From Thermodesulfobacteriota bacterium (GTDB lineage Bacteria; Desulfobacterota_D; UBA1144; Nemesobacterales; UBA2774), in contig BQJP01000017.1 of NCBI GenBank assembly GCA_021604765.1, forward strand, positions 1-58,761: a stretch of 58,761 bases of DNA, read 5' to 3'. The number at the start of each line of letters is the position of its first letter. The stretch's first letter is position 1. Both the position numbers and the translations under genes were made by a program. Positions 43,720 to 54,022 of the stretch are shown piece by piece. The notes beneath the pieces were generated by a model. It did no database searches and was not told the DNA's origin. It saw only the letters and a list, made by a program, of their open reading frames with translations.

Positions 43720-44496
43720 CTATTTTCCCTTTGTGGATTCTTTATTCAAATCCGCCTTGTTAAAATCTTCGTTGTCAGAAAGATCTATCTGGAAATCTCT
43801 TATATGATCTATTTCGATGACAACATCTTTAGTTTTGCATTCCAGCACGTGCCCGCCAGATTTTTTATCCTCAGAAATGAAATGAAAATGGAAACCGGAT
43901 TGGCTTACACCACCTATGTATGGAGGAAACCAGTAACCTACAATAGTCCCCTTGAGATTTCCCAGATCAAATTCAGATTGATCTTTCACTGCTTCGCTCA
44001 CAGGAGGGTAAGGTTTTTCCTGCGCATGTACACTTCTTGTCTTCATATATTTAAACTCACCGCTTACCTTAATTGCATAAAAGATATTTTTTTCACTTAT
44101 GGCATCGTCAATATATTGCTTAAGCTCCTCGCAGTTAAGTTCTCTATCCGGAACAAGGCTTTCGTTAGAATCAAAGAATGTAACAATCGCGAAGGGAGAT
44201 TTCCTGGAATCTTCAACTACAGATACTTTTCCGTCGGAACCAATACGATAGAACACGCCGTCGACTCCAACCATCTCGCCGTCTAAGCGATTAAATGTGC
44301 CTAGTCCAAAGTCGCCGTGCTTTTTAAGCTCTCCGTAAGTTAAATCCCCTTCATAGACCCCTTCCATCAGAGCTTCAAATAACGAAGCTTGGAAAATCGA
44401 GTCATTTGCCTCTTCAGGTTCAGCGCTACTATGTGAGTGATATGTGATTATCATAATTGTTAATAATACCCAGACCAGATTAAATGCAATCTTCAT
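43720..44496 (-). CDS. budA: Exported alpha-acetolactate decarboxylase
   Basis: A 258-aa enzyme converting 2-acetolactate to acetoin. The signal peptide is a hydrophobic LVWVLLTIMIITYHSH after the start. The catalytic region has LFEALMEGVYEGDLTYGEL, GDFGLGTFNRLDGEM and zinc histidines in GFHFHFISEDKKSGGHVLEC. Export is known for Bacillus brevis decarboxylase, so this is not impossible, but it is unusual in a genome of this type. ATG 44496 is preferred over a TTG at 44514. It overlaps or abuts the end of def. Confidence 0.9.
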   Translation of the reverse strand: MKIAFNLVWVLLTIMIITYHSHSSAEPEEANDSIFQASLFEALMEGVYEGDLTYGELKKHGDFGLGTFNRLDGEMVGVDGVFYRIGSDGKVSVVEDSRKSPFAIVTFFDSNESLVPDRELNCEELKQYIDDAISEKNIFYAIKVSGEFKYMKTRSVHAQEKPYPPVSEAVKDQSEFDLGNLKGTIVGYWFPPYIGGVSQSGFHFHFISEDKKSGGHVLECKTKDVVIEIDHIRDFQIDLSDNEDFNKADLNKESTKGK

Positions 44497-44497
44497 C

Positions 44498-45058
44498 TCA
44501 GCCTTCTTTTTCAAGATCTCCTTCCTCCATTTCTTTAGTTATTAATCTCTGATATTCCCTCTCTGTTACTAGTTCTTTATTATTATCGATACGGTCAAGA
44601 AACACTATGCCGTCTAAGTGATCAAGTTCGTGCTGGAAAATTCTGGCAATGAAATCGGAGAATTCATTTTCAACGTCTTCTCCGTCCCTGGTTTGATATT
44701 TCACCTTGATAGTTTTGTGCCGTGGAACAAGCCCTCGAATCCCAGGAATGCTTAAACAACCTTCCCAATCTTTCACTTTCTCGTCAGAAAAATAGGTTAT
44801 TTCAGGGTTTACTATTGCTACTGGACCCAACTCAGGGGCATTTGGATAACGTATGTTTGGTCTAGAGGAAATTATAAATATTCGATCTGATTTATACACC
44901 TGGGGCGCTGCAATTCCAACCCCATTTGAGTCGGTACATGTCTCGATTAAATCATCTATAAAATTCTGAACTTTTACATCTTGTACATTTTCAACTTCAG
45001 AAGCTCTCTTTCTTAAAATCGGATGACCTAATTCTGATATTTCTAAAATTTTTCCCAT
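44498..45058 (-). CDS. def: Peptide deformylase
   Basis: Removes the formyl group from new proteins. All three motifs are present: GVGIAAPQ, DWEGCLSIPGIRG (Cys101) and QHELDHLDG (His143, Glu144, His147). The length of 186 aa is normal. It is the first gene of a minus-strand run leading into budA, an unusual neighbour. The A/T-rich 5' region shows no clear Shine-Dalgarno. Confidence 0.95.
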   Translation of the reverse strand: MGKILEISELGHPILRKRASEVENVQDVKVQNFIDDLIETCTDSNGVGIAAPQVYKSDRIFIISSRPNIRYPNAPELGPVAIVNPEITYFSDEKVKDWEGCLSIPGIRGLVPRHKTIKVKYQTRDGEDVENEFSDFIARIFQHELDHLDGIVFLDRIDNNKELVTEREYQRLITKEMEEGDLEKEG

Positions 45059-45200
45059 GACTATATTTCGTAATATAATACTATATTGCTGCTAAGTAAT
45101 TATAGTGTACCAATTCAATATCAGAAAATCCCATATTGTTTTCAACTAATGGTAAATAAAAACTAACAAAATTTTCAGTATCTCAAATAAACATTACCCT

Positions 45201-45214
45201 TATTGTTGACAATA
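45201..45214. promoter_or_regulatory. Inverted repeat TATTGT-TG-ACAATA upstream of gcvT
   Basis: TATTGT (45201-45206) and ACAATA (45209-45214) flank two bases, 33 bases before gcvT, and include a TTGACA (45206-45211). The same half-sites, spaced seven bases apart, lie before bioB. AT-rich half-sites can recur by chance. No glycine riboswitch is evident in this 188-base gap. Confidence 0.25.
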
Positions 45215-45246
45215 TCTTGTAGAGTCGTTAAACAATTAGGAGTGCT

Positions 45247-46323
45247 ATGAAAAAAACCGCATTAAATTCTATTCATAAAGACCTTGGGGCGAAGATGGTT
45301 GAGTTTGCAGGGTGGGAAATGCCTGTTCAATATGAAGGTGTTAGGCAAGAGCATCTTGCAGTAAGAAAATCCGCCGGTTTATTTGATGTTAGTCATATGG
45401 GTGAGATTGAGGTTAAGGGTAAAGACGCAATAAAATTCTGCCAGTGGGTTACAACCAACGATGTTAAAAAAGTAGCGGACTTCCAGGCTCAGTACACACT
45501 TTTATGCAACAATGAAGGCGGCGTGGTAGATGATGTAATTATTTATAAATTCTCAGATGAGCATTTTTTATTCTGCGTTAACGCTTCTAATAGTGATAAA
45601 GACTTTGCATGGATTAAAAAAGAAGAAGATAAATTTGATGTAGAGGTGTTGGATAAAAGCTCAGAATATTCTCAGATTGCTATACAAGGTCCAGATTCAA
45701 AAACAATACTTAGTAGGGCTATAAAACAGAGCTTAGACAACATTAAGAAATTTCGTTTTGAAATGATACATTGGAATGGTTTTGATATGATTGTGGCAAG
45801 AACAGGCTATACAGGTGAGGAGGGGTTTGAGATATTTCTCCCCTGGGAGGCTGCACCATCTCTTTGGATTAAATTAATGGAGTCAGGAAAAGAACATAGT
45901 ATTAAACCTTGTGGTCTAGCAGCTCGCGACACACTTAGAATTGAAATGGGTTATTCTCTTTACGGGCATGAGATTGATGAAGATATTAACCCCCTTGAAG
46001 CGGGACTTGAGCGATATATAAAATTGGAAGGGGATGATTTTATAGGCAAAGCGGTGCTTGAAAAATCTTTGAATGAAGGGCTATCAAATAAGCTTGTAGG
46101 TTTTGAATTAATTGAACGAGGCATTCCAAGGCAGGGTTACAGCATATTTAAGAATGGCACTTTTCTTGGTAACGTTACAAGCGGAACTTTATCACCAAGT
46201 CTTGAAAAATCGATCGGCTTAGGTTATTTAAATAGTAAAGTTGATGATGATAAAATTCAGATACAAATTCGGGATACCTTCAGGGATGCAGTAATAGTTA
46301 ATATCCCTTTTTATAATAAGTAG
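45247..46323 (+). CDS. gcvT: Glycine cleavage system aminomethyltransferase (T protein)
   Basis: A 358-aa folate-dependent aminomethyltransferase, releasing ammonia and methylene-tetrahydrofolate from the lipoyl-bound aminomethyl of GcvH. Family blocks are GAKMVEFAGWEMPVQYEG, LFDVSHMGEI and ARTGYTGEEGFEIFLP. C-terminal GNVTSGTLSPSLEKSIGLGY is typical. AGGAG lies four bases before the ATG. gcvH follows after 21 bases. Confidence 0.95.
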   Translation: MKKTALNSIHKDLGAKMVEFAGWEMPVQYEGVRQEHLAVRKSAGLFDVSHMGEIEVKGKDAIKFCQWVTTNDVKKVADFQAQYTLLCNNEGGVVDDVIIYKFSDEHFLFCVNASNSDKDFAWIKKEEDKFDVEVLDKSSEYSQIAIQGPDSKTILSRAIKQSLDNIKKFRFEMIHWNGFDMIVARTGYTGEEGFEIFLPWEAAPSLWIKLMESGKEHSIKPCGLAARDTLRIEMGYSLYGHEIDEDINPLEAGLERYIKLEGDDFIGKAVLEKSLNEGLSNKLVGFELIERGIPRQGYSIFKNGTFLGNVTSGTLSPSLEKSIGLGYLNSKVDDDKIQIQIRDTFRDAVIVNIPFYNK

Positions 46324-46344
46324 ATAAAATAAGGAGATTTAATT

Positions 46345-46740
46345 ATGGCACAGGTACTTGAAGAGCTCAAATATACTAATGATCATGAATGGGCGCACGA
46401 GGAAGGCGATGTGCTCGTAATTGGTATAACGGAATATGCTCAGGATTCACTGGGAGAAATAGTTTATATTGAGCTTCCAAGTGAAGGAGATGAAATCACA
46501 AAAGGTGACCCATTTGGGGCAGTTGAGTCTACTAAAGCGGTTTCAGACCTATACGCTCCCGTTAGCGGCGATGTTGTAGAAGTGAATGAAGTGCTTTTGG
46601 ATTCACCTGAATTAATAAATGCCGATCCCTTTGGTGAAGGGTGGATGATCAAAGTGAAAGTTTATGATCATGGGGAGCTTAATGATTTAATGACTTTTGA
46701 ACAATACACTGATTTTGTCGAGAACGAAGTAGAAGAATAG
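46345..46740 (+). CDS. gcvH: Glycine cleavage system H protein
   Basis: A 131-aa lipoyl carrier shuttling aminomethyl between P and T proteins. The lipoylation lysine is Lys64 in FGAVESTKAVSDLYAPVSG, and YTNDHEWAHEE is the family N-terminus. AAGGAG is eight bases before the ATG. It lies between gcvT and gcvP on the same strand. Confidence 0.97.
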   Translation: MAQVLEELKYTNDHEWAHEEGDVLVIGITEYAQDSLGEIVYIELPSEGDEITKGDPFGAVESTKAVSDLYAPVSGDVVEVNEVLLDSPELINADPFGEGWMIKVKVYDHGELNDLMTFEQYTDFVENEVEE

Positions 46741-46854
46741 CGCTCCCATAATATTTTGCTTAATTTCTTAAAAGTGTTTTAATAGTTCGCTGCTCATATT
46801 ATCATATTTACCTCTCAGTTTTTCATTGTACTATACATAGCGTTTAAAAATCTG

Positions 46855-49782
46855 ATGATTACAGACCTGGATAAAAATAATTCATTTGCTTTAAGGCACA
46901 TAGGACCCGATGACTCTGAGCTTGAGTCCATGCTTGAGCATATAGGTGTAAGTTCACTAGATGAGCTGGTTGATTCTATAGTTCCTTCATCTATAAGGAT
47001 GAAAGACCCATTAAATCTGCCAGAGCCTTTGAGTGAAGCCGGTCTATTAAATGAATTGGCTGATACCGCAAAGCTCAACAAAGTTTTCAAATCATATATA
47101 GGAATGGGCTATTATGACTGTGTTGTCCCTGGGGTTATACAAAGAAATATTTTAGAAAACCCGGGATGGTATACCCAGTACACACCTTATCAGGCTGAGA
47201 TATCACAGGGTAGATTAGAAGCCCTTCTTAATTTTCAGACCATGGTAAGCGACCTTACCGGTATGGAAATAGCTAACGCCTCCCTTTTAGATGAAGCGAC
47301 CGCAGCGGCTGAAGCCATGACAATGCTTCACCGGGTTAAAGACAAGAAATTAAAAGGCAAAGATGCAAACAGCTTTTTTGTCTCAGAACAGTGCTATCCT
47401 CAAACAATAGACCTGCTTAGAACTAGAGCGGAACCATTGGGCATTAATCTAATAATTGGAGACCATGAGGCTTTTAATTTTGATGACGATGTGTTTGGAG
47501 TTCTCCTTCAATATCCTGGAGCTGATGGTGAGATTTACAATTATGCCAATTTTATCGAAACAGCGCATGAAACAGGAATATTAGTGGCTGTTGCCGCCGA
47601 TCTGCTTAGTTTAACTATGCTTACTCCCCCCGGGGAGCTTGGGGCTGATGTAGTTGTCGGCTCATCACAAAGGTTTGGAGTCCCTATGGGATATGGGGGA
47701 CCTCATGCTGCCTACTTTGCAACTTATGAAAATTTTGCTCGTCAGGTTCCAGGCAGGATTATTGGAGTCTCTATTGATTCTCATGGCGACCCGGCATATA
47801 GAATGGCACTGCAAACAAGAGAGCAGCATATTCGAAGAGAAAAAGCTACTTCAAATATCTGCACAGCTCAGGCGCTGCTTGCGATTATGGCGGGTATGTA
47901 CTCTGTTTACCATGGTCCGAGCGGTTTAAAAGCAATAGCTAGCAGCATACATAACAGGGCTCGGATACTAGAATCTGAACTCAGTGACCTGGGTTTTGTA
48001 CAAACTAACAACCATTATTTCGACACATTAAAAATTGATCTTCAAGACTCGTCGGGTGAAAGACTAAATAGCCTCAAATCAATTGCCGAAAGAGAAAAAA
48101 TAAACTTTAGATATATTGATGAGACACATGTTGGTATATCGCTAGATGAAAGCACTGAACTATCAGATGTAGAGAAGATAATTAGAATCTTTTCCGAACT
48201 AAATGATAAAAATTACGATAATGATCTAAGCGCTTTTGAGGCTGATAACCTGGAAACCCGCTTACCCGAAGATTTACACCGCCAGAGTGAATATCTTAAT
48301 CACGAGGTATACAACAAATACCATACTGAAACTAAGATGGTCAGATATATAAAAAGGCTTGAGAATAAAGATCTTTCTCTTACCTCGTCAATGATTCCAC
48401 TGGGTTCCTGTACTATGAAATTAAACGCTACTACCGAGATGCTACCGGTTACATGGCCTGAATTCTCAAAGCTTCACCCATTTGTACCCAAAGAACAGGC
48501 ATTAGGGTATGAGAATATATTTAATGAACTCGAATCTTTTCTTTCTGAAATTACGGGTTTGCCCGGTGTATCACTTCAACCTAACTCCGGTGCTCAGGGG
48601 GAATATGCGGGGCTCATGGTAATAAGGGCGTATCACACGGACATGGGCGAGGGGCATAGGGATGTCGCTCTTATTCCTTCATCCGCTCACGGTACAAATC
48701 CTGCTAGCGCTGCAATGGCTGGAATGAAAGTCGTTGTAGTTAAGTGTGATGATCAGGGGAATATAGATCTTGATAATCTAAGAGAAAAGGCAGAGCAGTA
48801 TAAAGACAGACTTTCATCGATTATGGTTACATATCCCTCTACTCACGGAGTTTTCGAAGAGGGAATTAAAGAGATATGCGAGATTGTTCATGAAAATGGT
48901 GGGCAGGTTTATATGGACGGCGCCAACATGAATGCACAAGTCGGTCTTACAAGCCCCTCAATCATAGGCGCTGATGTTTGCCACATAAACCTACATAAAA
49001 CATTTAGTATTCCGCACGGCGGAGGCGGTCCTGGTATGGGCCCTATTTGTGCAGCTCAGCACCTTAAGCCTTACTTGCCGGGTCACGTAGTTGTCGAGAT
49101 TGGGGATGAGAAATCTATTCCTGCCATATCTGCTACACCTTGGGGCAGCTCAAGCATTATGCTTGTGTCTTATATTTACATTAGGCTGTTAGGTTGGAAG
49201 GGTGTAACTGACGCAACTAAATACGCGATCTTAAATGCCAATTATTTAAAGTCTAAGTTAGAAAAATTTTATAGTGTTCTATATACGGGAACTGGTGGCA
49301 GAGTCGCGCATGAATTCATATTGGATTTAAGAAATTTTAAAAAGGAAGCTGGCATAGAAGTAGAGGATGTAGCAAAGAGGCTTATGGATTATGGTTTTCA
49401 TGCTCCTACTATGTCCTGGCCCGTTGCCGGGACTATGATGATAGAGCCTACAGAGAGTGAGGCTAAAGATGAGTTGGACCGTTTTTGTGAAGCTTTAAAT
49501 TATATTTATAAAGAAATGAAGGAAGTGGTTGATGGAACTGCGGACAGAGAAGATAACGTTCTCAAAAATGCTCCACATACTTCTAAAGAAATTGCGAATG
49601 ATAAATGGAATCATTCCTACTCAAGAAGAAAGGCTGTTTTCCCGCTACCGTACTTGAAAGAAAACAAATTCTGGCCTCCGGTTGGCAGGATTGATAACCC
49701 TTACGGGGACAGAAACCTTGTTTGTTCCTGTCCACCAATGGAATCTTATGAAGAATTACCTCTTTTTATTCCTGCTAAATAA
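46855..49782 (+). CDS. gcvP: Glycine dehydrogenase (decarboxylating), P protein
   Basis: A 975-aa single-chain PLP enzyme that decarboxylates glycine onto GcvH. The gene is fused, not split into two subunits. N-terminal [12 protein letters not shown] is typical. The PLP lysine is in [35 protein letters not shown] and [12 protein letters not shown] are in the C-terminal part. It follows gcvH by 114 bases, with no Shine-Dalgarno. It converges on the prohibitin-like gene with a six-base gap. Confidence 0.96.
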   Translation: MITDLDKNNSFALRHIGPDDSELESMLEHIGVSSLDELVDSIVPSSIRMKDPLNLPEPLSEAGLLNELADTAKLNKVFKSYIGMGYYDCVVPGVIQRNILENPGWYTQYTPYQAEISQGRLEALLNFQTMVSDLTGMEIANASLLDEATAAAEAMTMLHRVKDKKLKGKDANSFFVSEQCYPQTIDLLRTRAEPLGINLIIGDHEAFNFDDDVFGVLLQYPGADGEIYNYANFIETAHETGILVAVAADLLSLTMLTPPGELGADVVVGSSQRFGVPMGYGGPHAAYFATYENFARQVPGRIIGVSIDSHGDPAYRMALQTREQHIRREKATSNICTAQALLAIMAGMYSVYHGPSGLKAIASSIHNRARILESELSDLGFVQTNNHYFDTLKIDLQDSSGERLNSLKSIAEREKINFRYIDETHVGISLDESTELSDVEKIIRIFSELNDKNYDNDLSAFEADNLETRLPEDLHRQSEYLNHEVYNKYHTETKMVRYIKRLENKDLSLTSSMIPLGSCTMKLNATTEMLPVTWPEFSKLHPFVPKEQALGYENIFNELESFLSEITGLPGVSLQPNSGAQGEYAGLMVIRAYHTDMGEGHRDVALIPSSAHGTNPASAAMAGMKVVVVKCDDQGNIDLDNLREKAEQYKDRLSSIMVTYPSTHGVFEEGIKEICEIVHENGGQVYMDGANMNAQVGLTSPSIIGADVCHINLHKTFSIPHGGGGPGMGPICAAQHLKPYLPGHVVVEIGDEKSIPAISATPWGSSSIMLVSYIYIRLLGWKGVTDATKYAILNANYLKSKLEKFYSVLYTGTGGRVAHEFILDLRNFKKEAGIEVEDVAKRLMDYGFHAPTMSWPVAGTMMIEPTESEAKDELDRFCEALNYIYKEMKEVVDGTADREDNVLKNAPHTSKEIANDKWNHSYSRRKAVFPLPYLKENKFWPPVGRIDNPYGDRNLVCSCPPMESYEELPLFIPAK

Positions 49783-49788
49783 TAAAAG

Positions 49789-50676
49789 TTATTTCTTGTC
49801 TTGGAGCACACTGTCAACGTTTATAAGTGGAACACCACTGCCTCCGGTGAACCTTGGTAATGTGCCGTCCCATTTTTCTGCAAGCCTGAGCTGGATCAAC
49901 TGAGGATTGTCCTTGAGTGCTTTCGCTTCTCTTGATATCGCGTCAGCTTTTGCTTTAGAAGAGGCTTCAATTTCATACGCTTCACCGTCTGCAGCAAGTT
50001 TACGTTCCTGATAACCGGCCTCGGCCTGAGTAACCCTTCTTGTTTTCTCGTTTATAGCTTGAAGCGCTTCCTGCTCGGCTCTTACTTTAAGCTCAATCGC
50101 TTTATTAAATTCTTCTGAGAATTCAAAGTCTGTAATAGCAACGTTAGCTATTTTGAGCGCTGTAGGGACCTTCTTGTCTTTAAGCGTCACATCTATAAAG
50201 TTTTCTATTGCTTTTTGAATCTGCTGCTTAACCTCGGCTCTCCTGGTTACAAGCTGCTCAGCTGTAAACTGGGCTGCAACTGCTTTTACCGATTCCTGAA
50301 TAGCAGGCTCGATTACAGTTGCCGCTACTACATCACGTTGTCCAATTCTCTGATAGGTCTGGGGAGCCACTGGTCCTAAGATTGAATATTGAACAGTAAC
50401 CTGTGTTTCTACTGTCTGAAGGTCCTTGGATGCTGCAGCTGACTTGGATTTAGCTTTTGTAAGTCTTATGTCAATCTGCTCTACTTTATCAAGAAAAGGT
50501 TTTTTGATATGAAATCCTTCAGGCAGTGGTTCTGGCTGTACCGCACCTAGAGTTCTTACCACACCTACGTGTCCACTATCTACAATCACAAATGCGCTTG
50601 TCGCAAAGACTATGATTAAAATGATAATTATCGGATATAAAAAATTTAAATTTTCAAGCTTAGGTCTTGAAGCCAT
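49789..50676 (-). CDS. Prohibitin-type SPFH membrane protein
   Basis: A 295-aa protein with an N-terminal membrane anchor (about 13-33) and an SPFH domain: HVGVVRTLGAVQPEPLPEGFHI, VQYSILGPV, TAEQLVTRRAEVKQQI. The long helical region ends AKADAISREAKAL and a short C-terminal tail. It fits prohibitin rather than flotillin. These form ring scaffolds in membranes. It ends a minus-strand run TPR-aroQ-recJ-prohibitin. Confidence 0.9.
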   Translation of the reverse strand: MASRPKLENLNFLYPIIIILIIVFATSAFVIVDSGHVGVVRTLGAVQPEPLPEGFHIKKPFLDKVEQIDIRLTKAKSKSAAASKDLQTVETQVTVQYSILGPVAPQTYQRIGQRDVVAATVIEPAIQESVKAVAAQFTAEQLVTRRAEVKQQIQKAIENFIDVTLKDKKVPTALKIANVAITDFEFSEEFNKAIELKVRAEQEALQAINEKTRRVTQAEAGYQERKLAADGEAYEIEASSKAKADAISREAKALKDNPQLIQLRLAEKWDGTLPRFTGGSGVPLINVDSVLQDKK

Positions 50677-50770
50677 AACTATAAAACCCCCGTCTGTTTC
50701 TAGAATTTTTTAATATAAATATACTGGATTGTATATTTTATAGGTTATATCAAATTCATTTAATTACCAG

Positions 50771-52465
50771 TTACCAGCTAACGTCTCTAACTCTTAGTCT
50801 TATTTTTTTGTTTCCGTTCCATTTATTGAACTCGGGTGTAAAAACCATGTCAATCTTATCTGGTAGCGTTGTGGGTTCTTTCAGATTAAACCATATCGCA
50901 TCGTAGAATTTGCCTCCTTGCTTTACCTTAAAACCCAGATGCTTATCTTTAAAGATCTGCTGAGAGATTACTTCAATTTGTTCAGAGAGCAATACAGGCT
51001 CCGGATTCCCTATTCCATAGGGGGCAAGCAAATCCAGTTCATCTATTAAGCTATCTGTGATAAGTTCTAACTCGACAGAGCAGTCAATATTTAGTTTGTG
51101 CTCGTATTGTTCTTTGTTAGACTCAAGCGCTTTATCGAACATCGCTCTAAATTTCTCTATGTTTTCCTCTCTGATTGATAAGCCGGCAGCCAATTCATGA
51201 CCGCCGAACTGTAAAAACAAATCCCTACACTCTGAAAGTGCAGCATAGATATTAACTCCGTCTACGCTTCTTCCTGAACCTTTGCCAACCCCGTCTTCTC
51301 CTATAGCTATTAACATTGTGGGTTTTTCATACCTTTCCACAATTCTTGATGCGACTATCCCAATTATTCCAGGGTGCCAATTACGGGATGCTAATACAAT
51401 ACAGTTTGAGCCTATGATGTCTGGATTTGATTCAAGCTGTGAAACCGCTTCTTTTATTATTCCGGCCTCTGTGCCCTGTCTATTCGTATTTTCTTTATTT
51501 AGACCCTTTGCGATTTCCCTCGCATCCTCTAAATCATTAGAAATAAAAAGCTTTACCGCATTATCGGCTGTGCTCATTCTTCCAGATGCGTTTATTCTGG
51601 GACCAAACTTAAAACCTAAATCATATGATGTTACTTCACCCTTAACGCTGCTTGCCTCTTTTAATGCCTGAAGACCAATGCGCTTAGGGTTTTGCATCCT
51701 CTTAATTCCTTCTTTTACCAAGATGCGGTTTACATCGAGCAGTGGAGCGCAGTCTGCTACGGTTCCAAGCGCAACCAGATCTAGGTAATCTCCCAAATTA
51801 GGCTCGCCATTTTTGAAAAAACCCTCATCTCTAAGCGCGCGTCTAAGCGCTATGACCAAATTAAAAATTACTCCTACTCCCACAATTTCTTTTGCAGGGT
51901 ATTTGCAGTCTTTCAGTTTTGGGTTTAGCACTGAAACAGCTTGAGGGAGCTCCTCAGGGGGCTTGTGGTGATCGGTAACAATAAATTCCACCCCAAGCTC
52001 TTTGGCTTGTTCAACTTCATTAACAGCAGTAATGCCGCAATCTCCTGAAATTATGAGCGTCACTCCGTCCTCAGCGAGTTTCTTAACAGCATTAAAGTTG
52101 ATTCCATATCCTTCTTTTAGTCTATCGGGATTGTAATAGGTAACATTAGCATTAATGTCTTTTAGGAAGTTGTATAGAAGTGCTGTTGAAGTAACTCCGT
52201 CCACATCGTAATCACCGTAGATAGCCATTTTTTCATTTTCATTAAGACCTTTCTTAATTCTCTCAATGGCTATATCCATACCTTTCATAAGGTAAGGAGA
52301 GGGTAGATCGAACAGTGTGCAGTTCAAGAAGATATTTGCTTCAGTCTCGTTTTCAATGCCGCGATTTAAAAGTATCTGCGCTGTAATTGGCGATATGTTG
52401 AGACTTTTTGATAGCTTATCTCTTAGTTTTATATTCTCTTTTTCTATGATCCAATTAGTTTTCAT
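50771..52465 (-). CDS. recJ: Single-strand-specific exonuclease RecJ
   Basis: A 564-aa DHH-family 5'-3' exonuclease in recombination and mismatch repair. The DHH motif is EFIVTDHHKPPE, and YGDYDVDGVTSTALLYNFL supplies earlier metal ligands. DHHA1 has FGGHELAAGLSI. GPRINASGRM is typical. Standard length. It follows aroQ by 113 bases on the same strand. Confidence 0.95.
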   Translation of the reverse strand: MKTNWIIEKENIKLRDKLSKSLNISPITAQILLNRGIENETEANIFLNCTLFDLPSPYLMKGMDIAIERIKKGLNENEKMAIYGDYDVDGVTSTALLYNFLKDINANVTYYNPDRLKEGYGINFNAVKKLAEDGVTLIISGDCGITAVNEVEQAKELGVEFIVTDHHKPPEELPQAVSVLNPKLKDCKYPAKEIVGVGVIFNLVIALRRALRDEGFFKNGEPNLGDYLDLVALGTVADCAPLLDVNRILVKEGIKRMQNPKRIGLQALKEASSVKGEVTSYDLGFKFGPRINASGRMSTADNAVKLFISNDLEDAREIAKGLNKENTNRQGTEAGIIKEAVSQLESNPDIIGSNCIVLASRNWHPGIIGIVASRIVERYEKPTMLIAIGEDGVGKGSGRSVDGVNIYAALSECRDLFLQFGGHELAAGLSIREENIEKFRAMFDKALESNKEQYEHKLNIDCSVELELITDSLIDELDLLAPYGIGNPEPVLLSEQIEVISQQIFKDKHLGFKVKQGGKFYDAIWFNLKEPTTLPDKIDMVFTPEFNKWNGNKKIRLRVRDVSW

Positions 52466-52578
52466 TAAGTTACAACCTGATCGTTTAAAATGCCTATCTG
52501 GGAAAAAGTAATATTGTTATAGGTAATAAATTATAGACAAAAATAGAAAAATCTTAGACTACATTTAATCAATTGGTC

Positions 52579-53016
52579 TTATTGATTACTTAAGTGCTCG
52601 ACAAGTCCACTGAGCCCTAGAAAGTAGCTGTTAATTCCAAAGCCGGAGATGACCCCAAGTGCTACTCCTGAAACAAATGATTTCTGTCTAAAATCTTCAC
52701 GTTTATAGACATTTGAAATATGTACTTCCACAACTGCGAGCCCCGAGGACAAAATTGCGTCCCTTATGGCAACGCTAGTATGTGTGTAGGCTCCGGGATT
52801 GATTACAACGCCGTCAAATTTAGACATAGCGTCTTGAATGGTGCTTACAATTTCACCTTCTGAATTTGATTGGAAGAAGGTGACTTCGACCCCAAGCTCC
52901 TTGGCTTTGGTCACTAAAGCGCTATCTATTTCCTCAAGCGTAGTAGAGCCATAAATTTCAGGCTCACGTTTGCCCAACATATTAAGATTTGGTCCGTGAA
53001 TTATTAATATCTTCAT
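52579..53016 (-). CDS. aroQ: 3-dehydroquinate dehydratase, type II
   Basis: A 145-aa shikimate-pathway enzyme dehydrating 3-dehydroquinate. Motifs are [19 protein letters not shown] (catalytic tyrosine region), [17 protein letters not shown] and [15 protein letters not shown]. Standard length. Its start lies seven bases after the TPR-gene stop, indicating cotranscription. Confidence 0.97.
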   Translation of the reverse strand: MKILIIHGPNLNMLGKREPEIYGSTTLEEIDSALVTKAKELGVEVTFFQSNSEGEIVSTIQDAMSKFDGVVINPGAYTHTSVAIRDAILSSGLAVVEVHISNVYKREDFRQKSFVSGVALGVISGFGINSYFLGLSGLVEHLSNQ

Positions 53017-53023
53017 TTTCTTT

Positions 53024-53734
53024 CTAGTCCTTAGATACGAATCCTGCAGATATATTAACTTTATTTAACTTGGTTTTTTCTAAATTTTCAATTGCAGCTA
53101 TTTTTTCGTCCTCGTTTTTGTAAATTTCCTCTATAGCTTCTCTAGCTTTATCGAACTGCCCTTGTTGTAAATAAAGATTCAACATCGTCTCTGTAAAAAC
53201 CTCACTTTGTGCTGGGGAGGGATCTAAATTGATTTGATTTAATTTTCTGGATTCTATAGGAGTTTCAAAAACACTCATGCTGGATTTATTCTCAAATATT
53301 GAAAGCTCTATTTTTATCTCTTCAATTTTTTCATTAAGATCATTGTCACTGCTATGGAATACGTATACACCTTCAAGCACATTGAGCGCTTCTGCGATTT
53401 TGTCCTCACTCTTATAAATTTGAGACAATAGTATTGCTGCTTGAAGATTATCGGGTGCAAGTTTTAAAACCTTTTCCATTTCTTTTTTAGCCTGATCTAT
53501 TAGCCACCTTTCGTAGTAAATTTTCCCTAAGAGAAAGTGTGCTGTAACATTGTCTTTATTGTATCCTAAGCCTCTTATCAGTACACCTGTAGCTTTGTCT
53601 ATCTTGCCCAGTTTGTATTGAACATCCGCTAATAGGCAGAATGTGTTTGATTCAGGCTCATTTGAAAGTATTTCTTGATACTTTTGTTCCAAATCCACAA
53701 GCTCTTTGTTTTCAATAAGTTCTTTTTCAGACAT
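53024..53734 (-). CDS. Tetratricopeptide-repeat protein
   Basis: A 236-aa soluble helical protein with TPR-like units: [52 protein letters not shown] and [21 protein letters not shown]. It is a likely scaffold. I chose ATG 53734; a longer frame to 53866 adds a non-TPR, signal-less stretch over a promoter region. It is the first gene of the aroQ-recJ-SPFH run. Confidence 0.8.
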   Translation of the reverse strand: MSEKELIENKELVDLEQKYQEILSNEPESNTFCLLADVQYKLGKIDKATGVLIRGLGYNKDNVTAHFLLGKIYYERWLIDQAKKEMEKVLKLAPDNLQAAILLSQIYKSEDKIAEALNVLEGVYVFHSSDNDLNEKIEEIKIELSIFENKSSMSVFETPIESRKLNQINLDPSPAQSEVFTETMLNLYLQQGQFDKAREAIEEIYKNEDEKIAAIENLEKTKLNKVNISAGFVSKD

Positions 53735-53811
53735 CTTCTTTTGAGGATATTTATATATAAAATAAGAGTCAAGTTTTAAATCCCAATTGTATAAAAGTAC
53801 ACAATAGCGGA

Positions 53812-53927
53812 GTGTTAAATAACACTGAAAATAGCTTAAAATATTGAACGTTCGTTTCTCATGCATGTCATAACACCTTGTTAATATTGAATATTATAAG
53901 TATGAACTATTTGGCACTAGAGTTGCA
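53812..53927 (+). promoter_or_regulatory. Sigma-54 promoter of the cellulase gene, with upstream dyad
   Basis: TGGCAC (53912-53917), five bases, then TTGCA (53923-53927): a textbook -24/-12 element with GG and GC exactly ten bases apart. Predicted start is near 53938, an 85-base leader before the cellulase. About 111-126 bases further upstream is a dyad, AGTGTT-AAAT-AACACT (53812-53827), a possible activator site. The activator itself is not in the window. Confidence 0.75.
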
Positions 53928-54022
53928 CCATTTAATCCATGTTCTAAATAAATTAACCAGAGTTGATAAGACAACTATTTCACAATAGGCGGTTCAATGA
54001 TTCAACTATAGGAGAGCGTGTG

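Noticed and set aside
45059-45246. Glycine riboswitch before gcvT
   Set aside because: No conserved glycine aptamer core or tandem helices could be found in the gap.
53735-53866. Extended N-terminus of the TPR protein
   Set aside because: The added residues do not resemble TPR or a signal peptide, and the segment lies over the divergent regulatory region.
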